Below, one piece after another: positions 26,252-35,389 of a stretch of 64,000 bases of DNA; position 1 is the first letter of the stretch; the number at the start of each line of letters is the position of its first letter. Source of the DNA: Pelagibacterium nitratireducens. Lineage in GTDB: Bacteria; Pseudomonadota; Alphaproteobacteria; Rhizobiales; Devosiaceae. The translations under genes and the position numbers were made by a program. The notes beneath the pieces were generated by a model. The model had not been told where the DNA came from and made no database searches. It saw only the letters and a program-made list of their open reading frames with translations. The stretch lies in NCBI RefSeq assembly GCF_037044555.1, contig NZ_CP146275.1, positions 1,592,501 to 1,656,500 of the forward strand, in the 5' to 3' direction.

Positions 26252-26297
26252 TGCCCCCGATCGCCTGGCAGCCCCACCGGAATGTCAGGCGGCCTTC

Positions 26298-26669
26298 CTA
26301 CCGGAGCCCGCCACAAGCGGGCAGCATGATGGCTCCAATAGCAGCGTAGGCAATCGCCAGCAGCGACAGCGCTGACAAGGCTCGCATCACAAAAGCCAGA
26401 AAACTCCACTGTTCACCGGCGGGAGAGCCGCCGGTGAACAAGGTATAGGTCTGTTTCGTCCAGACAATTCCGGCGCCGCAGGCCAGGCCAGCCAGGACAC
26501 TGACCGCGAGCACCCAGCCGCTCACAAGCGGCTGATCGACGCTGCCGAAGGCGCAAAGCGCCGATTGCCCACCATACACGGCGGTAAGCTGGAGTGCCCA
26601 GCAGATCGGGCCGAATATCAAAAACACCAACGTGGCGACCATGCGCCGGGATGACGATACCTCACTCAT
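26298..26669 (-). CDS. Small membrane protein of oxidase operon A
   Basis: This 123-residue protein with three or four membrane helices is the last gene of the oxidase operon, starting 4 bases after the subunit I+III stop. The first helix contains FGPICWALQLTAVYGGQSALCAFG. The protein at the same place in operon B has a similar W-x(5)-Y...CAFG pattern (LWSVAFVALYAVNAIGCAFG). It is probably a small accessory subunit or assembly partner of the oxidase; this is inference from position and pattern. No database family is recognised. Confidence 0.65.
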   Translation of the reverse strand: MSEVSSSRRMVATLVFLIFGPICWALQLTAVYGGQSALCAFGSVDQPLVSGWVLAVSVLAGLACGAGIVWTKQTYTLFTGGSPAGEQWSFLAFVMRALSALSLLAIAYAAIGAIMLPACGGLR

Positions 26670-26673
26670 GGCT

Positions 26674-29208
26674 CTATCCAATCAGACGTGGGAAGCCGTG
26701 GATGAGCAAGAGCCCCACGAGCCCCTGGCCCACAGTGTAATAGTAAAGAAGCGCGGCGTTATCGAACATTACGCGTCGGATGTTGTCGAGTTGGCTCGTG
26801 GCGTGCCGCGCGGCAGCGAACAGGCACATGATGATCGCCGCCGCTCCGGCCTGACCGGTCAGGACGGGCGCCATATAGACCATGGCTCCATAGGACGATG
26901 CAGTCGGGCCCAGCCCCGTCAGCGTATGCCCCCATATCTCGAGCCCCACCCCGGCTGCCATGGCAAGCGCTGCCATTGCCATTGCGGCGATGACCGCAAT
27001 GCTGCGCCGCCCTTCGGGAGGGATGATCCGACCGACCCAAAAGAGAATTGCTGCCCCGCCTACAAACAACAGAGCGCTGCCCAATGGGAAGAGCAGGGAG
27101 GGCGGCGCCGGAGAGCCGTTGGGTGCCCAGACGTCGGGTGAAACCGTCCAGAGATAGAGGTAGGAAAAAATGTAGGACACATAGAGCGAGGCGGAGACCA
27201 GCATCAGAACGACCATGGCCCACCAACTGTGCGATAGCGGTCCTGTGACATAGGTCGGCACGCTGATGCCGCCACCGATATCGACCTTGCCGATGCCGGG
27301 CTTGTCGAGTTGCCAGGTCCAGAAAATGCAGGCGGCAATGGCAAGCACGCCGCAGGCCAGCGCGATTTCGACCTGCTTGATGGTCAGGAGGAGGAAAAAC
27401 GCTGCGGTCATCGCCGCTGCCGCCAGTTGGGACCAGCCCGGCCCGGGCATCTGCAAAACGTATTGCGGCTCGGCATCGACGGCCGAGGTGACAAGCGTCT
27501 CGCGGCCTCCGGTCGGAGCGTTTGGGAGGTAATGGAGCCCCTCATCGACTTCTCTGGGTAAGTTGGGATTGTCCCAGACGGGCTCGCGGCTGGTGACGTG
27601 GGGAATCGAGCGCATGGCATAGACATCGTTGGGCAGAAATTCGAGTGTCCCGGCGCCCCAGGGGTTTTCCGGCCCGCCATTGCCAATACGGAAATTACGT
27701 ATGAGGTCGATGACGAACACCAGAACGCCCGCCGCGATCGTGAAGGCGCCGACCGTCGAGATCATGTTGAGTACGTCCCAGCCCAGATTGGAAGGATAGG
27801 TCCACACGCGCCGCGGCATTCCCGCAAGGCCGGTTATGTGCATGGGAAAGAAGGTGACGTTAAAGCCGATGAACATCAGCCAGAATGCCCATGTGCCCAG
27901 CCGTTCCGACAGCATGGTCCTGCTCACGATTGGTGCCCAGTAATAGAAGGTCGCAAACAGCGGGAAGACCATGCCGCCGACAAGTACGTAGTGGAAATGG
28001 GCGACCACGAAATAGCTGTCATGGGCCTGGAAATCGAAGGGGACGACGGCAACCATGACCCCGGTTAAGCCGCCCAGTGTGAAGATGAATAGAAAGCCCA
28101 GGATGAACAACGAGGGCACGTTCAGCCGGAACCGTTTGCGGCCGGCCGCCATGGTCGCGATCCAGGAAAAGACCTGAATGCCAGACGGAATGGCGACCGC
28201 CATGCTGGCCGCCGAAAAGAAGGCAAGGCTCAGTCCCGGAATTCCGGTCGTGAACATGTGGTGCACCCACAGACCGAACGAAAAGAAGCCGGTGGCGATC
28301 AGGGCCACGACGATGAGCCGGTAACCGACGAGCGGCGTCTGGGCCATCGTGGGAATCATCATGGAGACCAGCCCGGCAGCGGGCAGGAAGATGATATAGA
28401 CCTCGGGGTGCCCGAAAAACCAGAACAGGTGCTGCCAAAGCAGGGAATCGCCGCCCAGTTCAGCCGAAAAGAACGGCCAGCCAAAGGCGCGCTCGATCTC
28501 GAGCAGCATGGTGGCGAGAATGACGGCTGGGAAGGCAAAGACGATCATCGCCGCAAAGATCAGCATGGCCCAGCAAAAGATCGGCATCTTGGCCAGCGTC
28601 ATGCCTGGCGGCCGCGTCCGCAACACCCCGACGATGATCTCGATGGCCCCGGCGATGGCCGAAATTTCGATGAACCCGATGCCCAAAAGCCAGAAATCCT
28701 CGCTGTTGCCGGGCGAAAATTCGGGCAGGGTGTTTGGCGGATACATGAACCATCCGCCTCTGGGGGCGAGATCGTAGAAGATGGTCGAGAAAAACACCAA
28801 TCCGCCAATGACATAGGCCCAGATGGCAAAGGCCGACAGCCTGGGGAACGGCAGGTCTCGCGCTGCCAGCATTTGCGGCAACAACAGGACGCCGAGCGCT
28901 TCCACGGCCGGCACGGCGAAGAGGAACATCATCGTCGTGCCGTGTACGGTAAAGAGCTGATTGTAGAGGTCCTGGCTGACCAGCGTATTGTCACCGACCG
29001 CCAGCTGCGTGCGCATGACCAACGCCAGGATACCCGCCAGTATGAAGAACAGGAACGCTACTCCGATATAGAGCGTGCCGATCACGGTGTTGTTGACCGC
29101 CGTGGGTAGCCGCCAGCCAGTGGGAGTCGCCCAGATACGTTTGAGGTCTTCGAGCTCGCCTTCGGGGCGGGGGCCCTTGTTGGGCAATTGTTCTAATCTA
29201 TCGCTCAT
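26674..29208 (-). CDS. Cytochrome c oxidase subunit I-III fusion (operon A)
   Basis: This 844-residue membrane protein joins a heme-copper subunit I (about 1-560) to a subunit III-like part (about 610-844). Metal ligands are present: FTVHG (heme), FGHPEVY at 266-271 (CuB His, Glu269 and the crosslink Tyr271), WVHHMF (CuB) and AHFHYV (both hemes). Asp118 of the D-channel is kept. The two D-channel asparagines are Val107 and Ser125, and the K-channel lysine position is Gln345 (PSGIQVF). It follows the cation exchanger gene by 3 bases. Confidence 0.93.
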   Translation of the reverse strand: MSDRLEQLPNKGPRPEGELEDLKRIWATPTGWRLPTAVNNTVIGTLYIGVAFLFFILAGILALVMRTQLAVGDNTLVSQDLYNQLFTVHGTTMMFLFAVPAVEALGVLLLPQMLAARDLPFPRLSAFAIWAYVIGGLVFFSTIFYDLAPRGGWFMYPPNTLPEFSPGNSEDFWLLGIGFIEISAIAGAIEIIVGVLRTRPPGMTLAKMPIFCWAMLIFAAMIVFAFPAVILATMLLEIERAFGWPFFSAELGGDSLLWQHLFWFFGHPEVYIIFLPAAGLVSMMIPTMAQTPLVGYRLIVVALIATGFFSFGLWVHHMFTTGIPGLSLAFFSAASMAVAIPSGIQVFSWIATMAAGRKRFRLNVPSLFILGFLFIFTLGGLTGVMVAVVPFDFQAHDSYFVVAHFHYVLVGGMVFPLFATFYYWAPIVSRTMLSERLGTWAFWLMFIGFNVTFFPMHITGLAGMPRRVWTYPSNLGWDVLNMISTVGAFTIAAGVLVFVIDLIRNFRIGNGGPENPWGAGTLEFLPNDVYAMRSIPHVTSREPVWDNPNLPREVDEGLHYLPNAPTGGRETLVTSAVDAEPQYVLQMPGPGWSQLAAAAMTAAFFLLLTIKQVEIALACGVLAIAACIFWTWQLDKPGIGKVDIGGGISVPTYVTGPLSHSWWAMVVLMLVSASLYVSYIFSYLYLWTVSPDVWAPNGSPAPPSLLFPLGSALLFVGGAAILFWVGRIIPPEGRRSIAVIAAMAMAALAMAAGVGLEIWGHTLTGLGPTASSYGAMVYMAPVLTGQAGAAAIIMCLFAAARHATSQLDNIRRVMFDNAALLYYYTVGQGLVGLLLIHGFPRLIG

Positions 29209-29211
29209 GGG

Positions 29212-30276
29212 TCACCGCAGGAAAAACATGACGGCGAGGCCCGCCGCGTAACAGATAAAAACGGCGGCCGAATCCAGCCCCATACGCAGGACCGTCTTGT
29301 CCTCGCGCTCGGCCATTCCGATGACAAACAATGCTGTAACCGCTATGCCCAGCAGCGTGCCGAAGATCGTAAACTTATCGGCCTGAGAGAGCACCGGCTC
29401 GCCCTGCGCCACGAAATCGACAAGAAACACCAGCCCGACATTGATCAGATTGGTGCCCAGGATGTCGGACACGGCGAGTGTGTAAAGGCCCTCTCTCGCT
29501 GCGGTCACTGTTGTTGAGAGCTCGGGCAGCGAGGTCGCGAAGGCCAGCATTATGAAGCCGACAGCGCTGCCGCCCAACCCCGTCTGATTGGACAGTGCAT
29601 CACCGGTCCGTGCAAGCAGGTAGCCGGCTATCAGAATGACCAAAGCCAGACCGGCGGTTCGCCAGATAAGACCGCGCAGCGAATGCCGACCATGCCGCTT
29701 GCTCGCCGTTTTTTCCGCAGCGGCCTGTTGGTCCACCAGGCGGTCGTCGATTTGTCCGGCCTGTGCTGCCACCCACGATTTGCGTCCTTGGGAATGAGAA
29801 AGGATATAGACGGCAAAAGCATAGGCCGCCCCGCAGATCCAGGCCCAGGCGCCAATACCGAGAATGGGAAAGTCACCCACCACCATTCCGGCTGCAACGA
29901 TGGATATGAGCAGCACATTGAGCCCGCCTTGCAGGATCACCATGGGATCAGGGATGGCCGAAGTCAGCGCCTTGCGCCCGATAACCAGGTCGACGATAGC
30001 CAGGACAACCACTTGTGCCGCGATCGAGCCGAACAGATTGTTGATGGCCATCGCCGAGGCGCCTGTTGCGGCCGAGGTGACGGTCGCGCCGATTTCGGGG
30101 AGAGACGTGACGCCGGCCAACAACAACAGGCCGATGGTGGCCTGACCGATACCGGTCTTGTCGCTGATGGCGTTGGAATAGTGGGTTATCCTTGCGCCGG
30201 CCAGCCATACCGCAACGGCGGCAGCCGCAAAGATTGCAAGATTGATCCAGATAGAAAATGCCGAAAAATCGATCAT
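29212..30276 (-). CDS. Sodium/calcium exchanger family (CaCA) membrane protein
   Basis: The 354-residue protein has about ten membrane helices in two inverted halves, each with the CaCA alpha-repeat: LAGVTSLPEIGATVTSA with NNLFGSI near 50-85, and AFATSLPELSTTVTAA with SDILGTNLINVG near 250-285. A charged cytosolic loop (about 165-200) separates them. Members exchange Ca2+ or other cations for Na+ or H+. Its ATG overlaps the stop of the subunit II gene (TAATG) and it ends 3 bases before the subunit I-III gene, so it is embedded in an oxidase operon. Confidence 0.88.
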   Translation of the reverse strand: MIDFSAFSIWINLAIFAAAAVAVWLAGARITHYSNAISDKTGIGQATIGLLLLAGVTSLPEIGATVTSAATGASAMAINNLFGSIAAQVVVLAIVDLVIGRKALTSAIPDPMVILQGGLNVLLISIVAAGMVVGDFPILGIGAWAWICGAAYAFAVYILSHSQGRKSWVAAQAGQIDDRLVDQQAAAEKTASKRHGRHSLRGLIWRTAGLALVILIAGYLLARTGDALSNQTGLGGSAVGFIMLAFATSLPELSTTVTAAREGLYTLAVSDILGTNLINVGLVFLVDFVAQGEPVLSQADKFTIFGTLLGIAVTALFVIGMAEREDKTVLRMGLDSAAVFICYAAGLAVMFFLR

Positions 30277-31262
30277 TACTGAAGCCCCTCGAGATATGTG
30301 GCAAGAGCGTCGATCTGGCGTTCGGACAGGATTTCGTAACTGGGCATTTTGTTGTCCGGCTTGATATGCTGGTTGTCGTCAATCCATCGTGCAAAGGCCT
30401 GTGCAGTATTGGGAAGGGTCGCCGCGGCGAGGGAATGCCGACTGCCCACATGGGTGAGATCGGGGCCGATCGTTCCGCGCGCTCCGGTACCGCGCACGGT
30501 GTGACACGCCCCGCACCCGGTCTGGGCAAAAAGGGTCTGGCCCTCGCTGGCCAGATCGGTTTGCGGTTGTGCCGCTGCGCTCGCCTCGGCCTCGAGCCAG
30601 GCGCTGAAATCTTCGGGCGATTGCGCTACGAGGTGGAACGCCATCAGCGCATGGGCACCGCCGCAATATTCTGCACATTGTCCCCGGCTGATGCCTTCTT
30701 CTGTCGCGGTGACGGTCAAGGTGTTGGTGCGCCCGGGGATCATGTCGAGCTTGCCGGCCAGTTGAGGCGCCCAGAAGGAATGGATGACATTGGTGCTGGT
30801 GAGGGCGATTTCGACCGGCTGGCCGACCGGCAGGTGCAGCTCATTGGCTGCGTTTACCCTGCGTCCGTCGGCGGTAACATAGGTTACCCGCCACCACCAA
30901 AGTTCGCCGGCAATCTCGACGCGCAAACCGTCGGGATTGGTTTGCTGAGGTTCGCCGGCCCGCATCAGAGCGAAGCCGTAGATCAGGAGTGCGGTGAGAA
31001 CGACGACAGGGAAGGCCAGACCCATGGCCATTACGAACCGCTCGCTTGAAAGCGATGCGCGCAGCCGGCCGCCATAGATGGCCAGGGCGGCTGCCACGAT
31101 CACCAGAACCATAATCAGCGTGCCGCCGATGGTCATGATCCAGAACAGGGTCGCGACGCGCTCGGCTTCCACGCCGGTCGGGTGCAGGGCCGATTGTATG
31201 GACGAGCAGCCAGCCAGAAAAACCACAATCATGCAGGCTATTAGCGAGACGGTCCGATTCAC
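30276..31262 (-). CDS. Cytochrome c oxidase subunit II with fused cytochrome c domain (operon A)
   Basis: This 328-residue lipoprotein-type subunit II has lipobox FLAGC, two membrane helices, then the CuA cupredoxin domain: VIHSFWAP supplies one His, and CAEYCGGAHALM supplies two Cys, His and Met. A C-terminal class I cytochrome c follows (CGACH, with MPSY as the axial Met region). This is the caa3-type arrangement that accepts electrons directly. It starts with GTG and overlaps the triheme cytochrome gene by 4 bases. Confidence 0.92.
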   Translation of the reverse strand: MNRTVSLIACMIVVFLAGCSSIQSALHPTGVEAERVATLFWIMTIGGTLIMVLVIVAAALAIYGGRLRASLSSERFVMAMGLAFPVVVLTALLIYGFALMRAGEPQQTNPDGLRVEIAGELWWWRVTYVTADGRRVNAANELHLPVGQPVEIALTSTNVIHSFWAPQLAGKLDMIPGRTNTLTVTATEEGISRGQCAEYCGGAHALMAFHLVAQSPEDFSAWLEAEASAAAQPQTDLASEGQTLFAQTGCGACHTVRGTGARGTIGPDLTHVGSRHSLAAATLPNTAQAFARWIDDNQHIKPDNKMPSYEILSERQIDALATYLEGLQ

Positions 31263-32380
31263 TGGCCACCTCCAGGCGCTGCTTGCTCGAGGCTGGCGAA
31301 AAAGGCGCTGACGTCTTCGATCTGGCGCGGGCTCATGTTCCTGCCGATTACCGCCATGATCTGCCCGTAGGGCGTCGTATCGCGGCCGCCGTTGCGCCAG
31401 AGTTCGAGTTGTCCTTCGATATAGGTTTGGGATTGGCCCGCCAGGTTGGGAAACTGGGAGTTACCGTTTCCGTGGCAACTCGTACACGCCGGCACATCGT
31501 CTTCGGGCAGGCCGTTCATGGCGATTTCTGCGCCGCGTGCCACCTGCTCTGGATCAAATGCGGTTTCACCGGACTGGGGTGGATATTGGGAATAGAGCGT
31601 TGCGAATTGGGATATGTCCTGGTCGGTGAGGGCGAAAGCTGCCGGTTCCATGTAGCCGCTCTCGCGCAGGCCGACGCGGTACTCACGCAGGGCCCGTTCG
31701 AGATAATCGGATGGCTGTCCGGAAAGGGAGGGCACGCGGTCGCTGACCGGCCCGGTCTGAGCGTCGCCATGGCAACGGCTGCACTCGTCGAGCACGTGGA
31801 AGCCGTAGGAATCGATCGGCTCGCCATCTCCGCTCGTGTTGTCAACCACGGTGCCAGGGGGATTTTCCTCGTGCACTGATTTGAGGTAGGCCACCATCGG
31901 CCAGACTTCGTCCTGCCGACCTGTCCCCGGCCACGACGGCATGCCGGTGTATTTGATGCCGTTGTCGATCAGCCAGAACAGAGCGCTTGGATCGTACCGG
32001 TCGAAGGCATAAGCGAGGTCTGGAGGATCGGGCAGCATCTCACGCGCGATGGGATTGCGTTCCTCGCCAGGCATTCCATGACAACTCGCGCACCCGCCGC
32101 GGTAGTGCTCGCGGCCCAGAGCGACCATCCCGGGATTATCGAGATCGGGTACGGCAATGGAGCCGGCCCGGGCATGGATCGACTGGTCGCGCACTGTCTC
32201 GAGGATTTCGGTAGTGAAATCCCAGTGTTCGCTCTTTGCGCTGATATTGTAGTAGCCGGTCCAAACGAACACCGCCACGCCGACCAAGAAAACGCCTGCG
32301 AGGAAGAGCGCGGCCATGCCCAACCGCTCCCAGCGGGTCAGCCGGCGCACCATTACAACGTCGTCGTCCCGCTCAGGCAT
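31259..32380 (-). CDS. Membrane-anchored triheme c-type cytochrome
   Basis: This 373-residue protein has one N-terminal membrane helix and three CxxCH heme sites: CASCHG, CSRCHG and CTSCHG. The first domain resembles single-heme class I cytochromes; the last two form a tandem cytochrome c4-like pair (PSLSGQPSDYLERAL and PNLAGQSQTYIEGQL). It lies in the periplasm and probably passes electrons to the cytochrome c domain of subunit II. It overlaps the CtaG-like gene by 8 bases and the subunit II gene by 4, so the operon is tightly coupled. Confidence 0.9.
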   Translation of the reverse strand: MPERDDDVVMVRRLTRWERLGMAALFLAGVFLVGVAVFVWTGYYNISAKSEHWDFTTEILETVRDQSIHARAGSIAVPDLDNPGMVALGREHYRGGCASCHGMPGEERNPIAREMLPDPPDLAYAFDRYDPSALFWLIDNGIKYTGMPSWPGTGRQDEVWPMVAYLKSVHEENPPGTVVDNTSGDGEPIDSYGFHVLDECSRCHGDAQTGPVSDRVPSLSGQPSDYLERALREYRVGLRESGYMEPAAFALTDQDISQFATLYSQYPPQSGETAFDPEQVARGAEIAMNGLPEDDVPACTSCHGNGNSQFPNLAGQSQTYIEGQLELWRNGGRDTTPYGQIMAVIGRNMSPRQIEDVSAFFASLEQAAPGGGQ

Positions 32381-32921
32381 TCATGCGCCCTTGCTCTTCC
32401 AGGGCCAGAAACCAGCGCGCAGCAATCCAGATGCCGGCCAGAACATAGGTGAGGGGGCACGCGACCACCATGATCAGTCCGGCCAATTGCTGGTCTGCCA
32501 GCGGCGAGAGCATCGCGGCACCATCGCCATGGGCAGGCATGGCGCCATAAAGCGTGCGCGGCGCGAAGACAAGCAGCACGCCCAAAAGGCAAAACAGTTT
32601 GCCTGTGACCAGTAGCGCGAATATCGAGCGCCAGCGGCCGGTTGCGGGCATGTCGATGATCGCGGCCCAGAAGCCCGCCGCCGCCAGCGCGAGAGAAATA
32701 TGCATGGCGGCCATCAGCGCCAACGATCCCATGGCGGCATCAAGCACCGGCGGGCTATGCCAGCCCCAAAGCAGAACCAACTGCGCCACTGTCGCGTACG
32801 GCCAGTACCGCCATGTTTCCCGGATCCATCGTCTGGGAACGCTGAGCAGCACCCCCGGCACCAGAAGGTTCATGACGATGATGTGCGTCAGCATGTGGTG
32901 AGCCAAAGGTGTCAATGTCAC
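32373..32921 (-). CDS. Short CtaG (caa3-type) cytochrome oxidase assembly protein
   Basis: This 182-residue membrane protein aligns by eye with residues about 70-249 of the CtaG protein at 46394-47143: AHHMLTHIIVMNLLVPGVLL, LWGWHSPPVLDAA, and the shared PLADQQLAGLIM near the C-terminus. The N-terminal two helices of the longer protein are missing. Upstream DNA shows no continuation in another frame, so this may be a genuine short form or an N-terminally truncated gene. It is the first gene of oxidase operon A. Confidence 0.78.
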   Translation of the reverse strand: MTLTPLAHHMLTHIIVMNLLVPGVLLSVPRRWIRETWRYWPYATVAQLVLLWGWHSPPVLDAAMGSLALMAAMHISLALAAAGFWAAIIDMPATGRWRSIFALLVTGKLFCLLGVLLVFAPRTLYGAMPAHGDGAAMLSPLADQQLAGLIMVVACPLTYVLAGIWIAARWFLALEEQGRMNA

Positions 32922-33192
32922 CTCTCACGATCTTGTCTTGGCGTTCGCATGATCCAAGGTCCCCAACCCTAGCCCGTGACCATGTTCGTGGAGCGCAAAT
33001 GCAAATTGCATCTGAGGTCTCTGCGAAAAGATGAGCATGACTCCAATGCCTTTGGCGCCATGGCGTTCCCGACTTCTTCATGAAGCAATCATCGGTGGGG
33101 GATGGATCGACTGGATTGTCACAGGACAGGGTGGGGAACGAAGCGGGCTTCGGTGCATTTGTCGCGCAGGAATTTTCGCGGAGACATGCGAC
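32922..33192. other. Divergent intergenic region
   Basis: These 271 bases separate oxidase operon A from the SDR gene. A plus-strand frame is open from 33031 but lacks coding character. No clear operator or hairpin was found. Confidence 0.4.
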
Positions 33193-34038
33193 ATGGTCGG
33201 TCAACCAGCTCAGTACCAGGACAAACAGCCCGGCCATCAAAGTGCCATGCATCCCGAGCCTGAATACATGCCCTTCTATCCGGGTAGCGGGCGGCTCGCG
33301 GGCAAGGTGGCAATCGTCACCGGCGGCGATTCCGGCATCGGTCGGGCTGTGAGCTTACTGTTTGCGCGCGAGGGCGCGAAGGTCGTCATCGTCTATCTCG
33401 ACGAGGACAAGGACGCCGAAAAAACACGCGATCTCGTTGAAGCAGAGGGCAGCGAGGCGCTTGTGATTGCAGGCGATCTGGGCGACCCCGAGTTTTGCGG
33501 TGCGGTCGCCGAACGCACGCTGACAGCATTCGGGCGGATCGATATTCTCGTCAACAATGCCGCCGAACAGCATGTGCGCGAAGATATTGGTGAACTTGAC
33601 ACCGATGCAATGAAGGCCGTCTTCGAGACCAACATTTATGGCTATTTCCAAATGGTTCAGGCGGTGCTCGATCATCTGGAATCGGGGGCCCGTATCATCA
33701 ATACCGCCTCGATCGTCGCCTATCGCGGACATCCCCAACTTGTCGACTATGCGATGACCAAGGGCGCCATCGTCGCTCTCACGCGGTCATTGTCAGCCCG
33801 GTTTGCTCACAGGGGCATTCTGGTCAACGCGGTTGCACCCGGACCGATCTGGACGCCACTTATTCCCGCCAGCTTTCCACCCGAAAAAGTAGAGAAATTT
33901 GGAGCGGATACGCCGCTGGGGCGTGCGGGCCAACCTAACGAAGTGGCGCCTGCCTATCTCCTGCTGGCTTGCGAGGATGGGCGATTTATGACTGGCCAGG
34001 CCATCCATGTGGATGGTGGCGACTTTTCCAGCAGCTGA
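33193..34038 (+). CDS. SDR family oxidoreductase (YghA/YhdG type)
   Basis: This 281-residue short-chain dehydrogenase has an N-terminal tail rich in His, Pro and Met (QSAMHPEPEYMPFYPGSGRL) typical of the YghA/GsiB-associated SDR subgroup. It has the NAD(P) fold VTGGDSGIGRAV, LVNNAAEQ, and the catalytic residues Ser (NTASIVAYRG) and YAMTK. ATG 33193 is preceded by GGAG, and the longer frame from 33031 lacks coding features. Members are frequently stress-induced; the substrate is unknown. Confidence 0.9.
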   Translation: MVGQPAQYQDKQPGHQSAMHPEPEYMPFYPGSGRLAGKVAIVTGGDSGIGRAVSLLFAREGAKVVIVYLDEDKDAEKTRDLVEAEGSEALVIAGDLGDPEFCGAVAERTLTAFGRIDILVNNAAEQHVREDIGELDTDAMKAVFETNIYGYFQMVQAVLDHLESGARIINTASIVAYRGHPQLVDYAMTKGAIVALTRSLSARFAHRGILVNAVAPGPIWTPLIPASFPPEKVEKFGADTPLGRAGQPNEVAPAYLLLACEDGRFMTGQAIHVDGGDFSSS

Positions 34039-34187
34039 CCGCAATGGCAGCCATAGATCCCGGGCATTCGACCGGGCGCCTGCGCTACGTCAACGACAAC
34101 GAACCCGGCATTGCCCGACGACGAAGAGGGAAGGGATTTTCCTATATTCTGGCCAGCGTCGTTGTGGCTGGAAACGTTCGCTAAACA

Positions 34188-34373
34188 CTAGAGCTTGACG
34201 ACCGTCCGGGACGCCGCGCTCTGGCGAAGCAGGGCGAGGCGGATCAGGCCGTGGTTCGGACAGTTGTGCGTATTGGCTATCCGCACAGCGCTTTCTTCGA
34301 GCTTGAGCAATCGCCGCCTGTGCTGGGCGATTTCTTCGCGCACCGACTGCGCAACGGTTTTTTGAGGTTCCAT
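34188..34373 (-). CDS. Small protein, unknown function
   Basis: This possible 61-residue protein has an amphipathic, charged N-terminal half (SVREEIAQHRRRLLKLEESAVRIAN) that could form a coiled helix, and a basic C-terminus. The ATG at 34373 has GGAG 6 bases upstream; the frame continues to 34424. It is divergent from ku. No family is recognised and coding status is not certain. Confidence 0.4.
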   Translation of the reverse strand: MEPQKTVAQSVREEIAQHRRRLLKLEESAVRIANTHNCPNHGLIRLALLRQSAASRTVVKL

Positions 34374-34423
34374 AAAGGGCTCCATCACAAGCCATGATCT
34401 TATCGCACCCGCAGGGGGATGCA

Positions 34424-34437
34424 TTAACCTGGGTTAA
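34424..34437. promoter_or_regulatory. TTAACC-TG-GGTTAA palindrome upstream of ku
   Basis: This perfect 6-bp inverted repeat with a 2-base centre lies between the small minus-strand gene and ku. The TTAA spacing is 6 bases rather than the 7 expected for CtrA, so the binding factor is open. Confidence 0.35.
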
Positions 34438-34529
34438 CGCCGCGCCGGATGGGCGCCGTATCGCCTATGGAACCCGCCCCCGTCTTTGGAATTGAATCGG
34501 CAACGCCCCTCTTATTTCAGGACGGTCCC

Positions 34530-35387
34530 ATGCCCTCTGCACGTCCCATCTGGAAAGGTCAGATCAGGTTGTCTCTGGTGGCCATACCGGTCGAACTCTA
34601 TTCGGCCTCCAAGTCAGGTGCACGACTTTCCTTCCGCCAGATTCACGAGCCATCGGGCAAGCCGGTCAAGTACGAAAAAATCGTGCCCGGAGTTGGGCCA
34701 ATCGACTCCGACGAGATCCTCAAGGGATTCGAATACGAAAAGAATGACTTCGTTCTGCTCGAAGACGAGGAAATCGATGCCGTCAAACTCGAAACCCGCA
34801 AAACGCTCGAATTGGTTCAATTTGTGGGCGGATGCGAGATCGATCCGATCTATTTCGATAAATCCTATTATGTCGTGCCACAGGACGAGTTGGCAGAGGA
34901 TGCCTTCCGGGTGGTCCGGGACGCGCTGCGGACGACCGAAAAGGTTGGATTGGGCCAGATTGCCATGCGTGGGCGCGAATATATCTGCGCGCTAAAACCG
35001 TGCGGAACCGGGCTTTTGCTGGAGACTCTTCACTATGAAGATGAAATCCGAAAATCCGATCCGTTCTTCTCGGGAATATCGAAATCCAAGGCCGAAAAGG
35101 ACCTTCTCGACGTCGCCACGCAGCTCATCGAGCGTAAGACGGCGCCGTTCGAGGCGGGAAAGTTCAAGGATCATTATACCCAGGCTTTGCGCGCCCTTGT
35201 CGACAGGAAGCTCAAATCCAAAGGCAAGCGAAAAGTCTCTACCGATACCGAAGAGCCCACCACCGCCGAATCCAAGGGCAACGTGATCGACCTCATGGAT
35301 GCGCTGAAATCCAGCCTCGAAGGCACAGGAGGCCGCAAAAAGGCAGCATCGAAATCCACGAAAACAACGCGCAAGAAGGCAAGCTGA
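34530..35387 (+). CDS. ku: Non-homologous end-joining protein Ku
   Basis: This 285-residue bacterial Ku forms the DNA-end-binding ring of the two-component NHEJ system. The core is typical (PIWKGQIRLSLVAIPVELYSA, QIHEPSGKPVKYEKIVPG, FVGGCEIDPIYFDKSYYVVP). The C-terminus is a Lys-rich tail (KKAASKSTKTTRKKAS) like the extensions that recruit LigD and bind DNA. The ATG at 34530 begins the conserved N-terminus. The ligD gene follows after 2 bases. Confidence 0.95.
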   Translation: MPSARPIWKGQIRLSLVAIPVELYSASKSGARLSFRQIHEPSGKPVKYEKIVPGVGPIDSDEILKGFEYEKNDFVLLEDEEIDAVKLETRKTLELVQFVGGCEIDPIYFDKSYYVVPQDELAEDAFRVVRDALRTTEKVGLGQIAMRGREYICALKPCGTGLLLETLHYEDEIRKSDPFFSGISKSKAEKDLLDVATQLIERKTAPFEAGKFKDHYTQALRALVDRKLKSKGKRKVSTDTEEPTTAESKGNVIDLMDALKSSLEGTGGRKKAASKSTKTTRKKAS

Positions 35388-35389
35388 CA

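Noticed and set aside
26252..26297. CGCCTGGCA/TGTCAGGCG hairpin between convergent genes as a terminator
   Set aside because: The 9-bp stem is plausible but no U-run follows on either strand.
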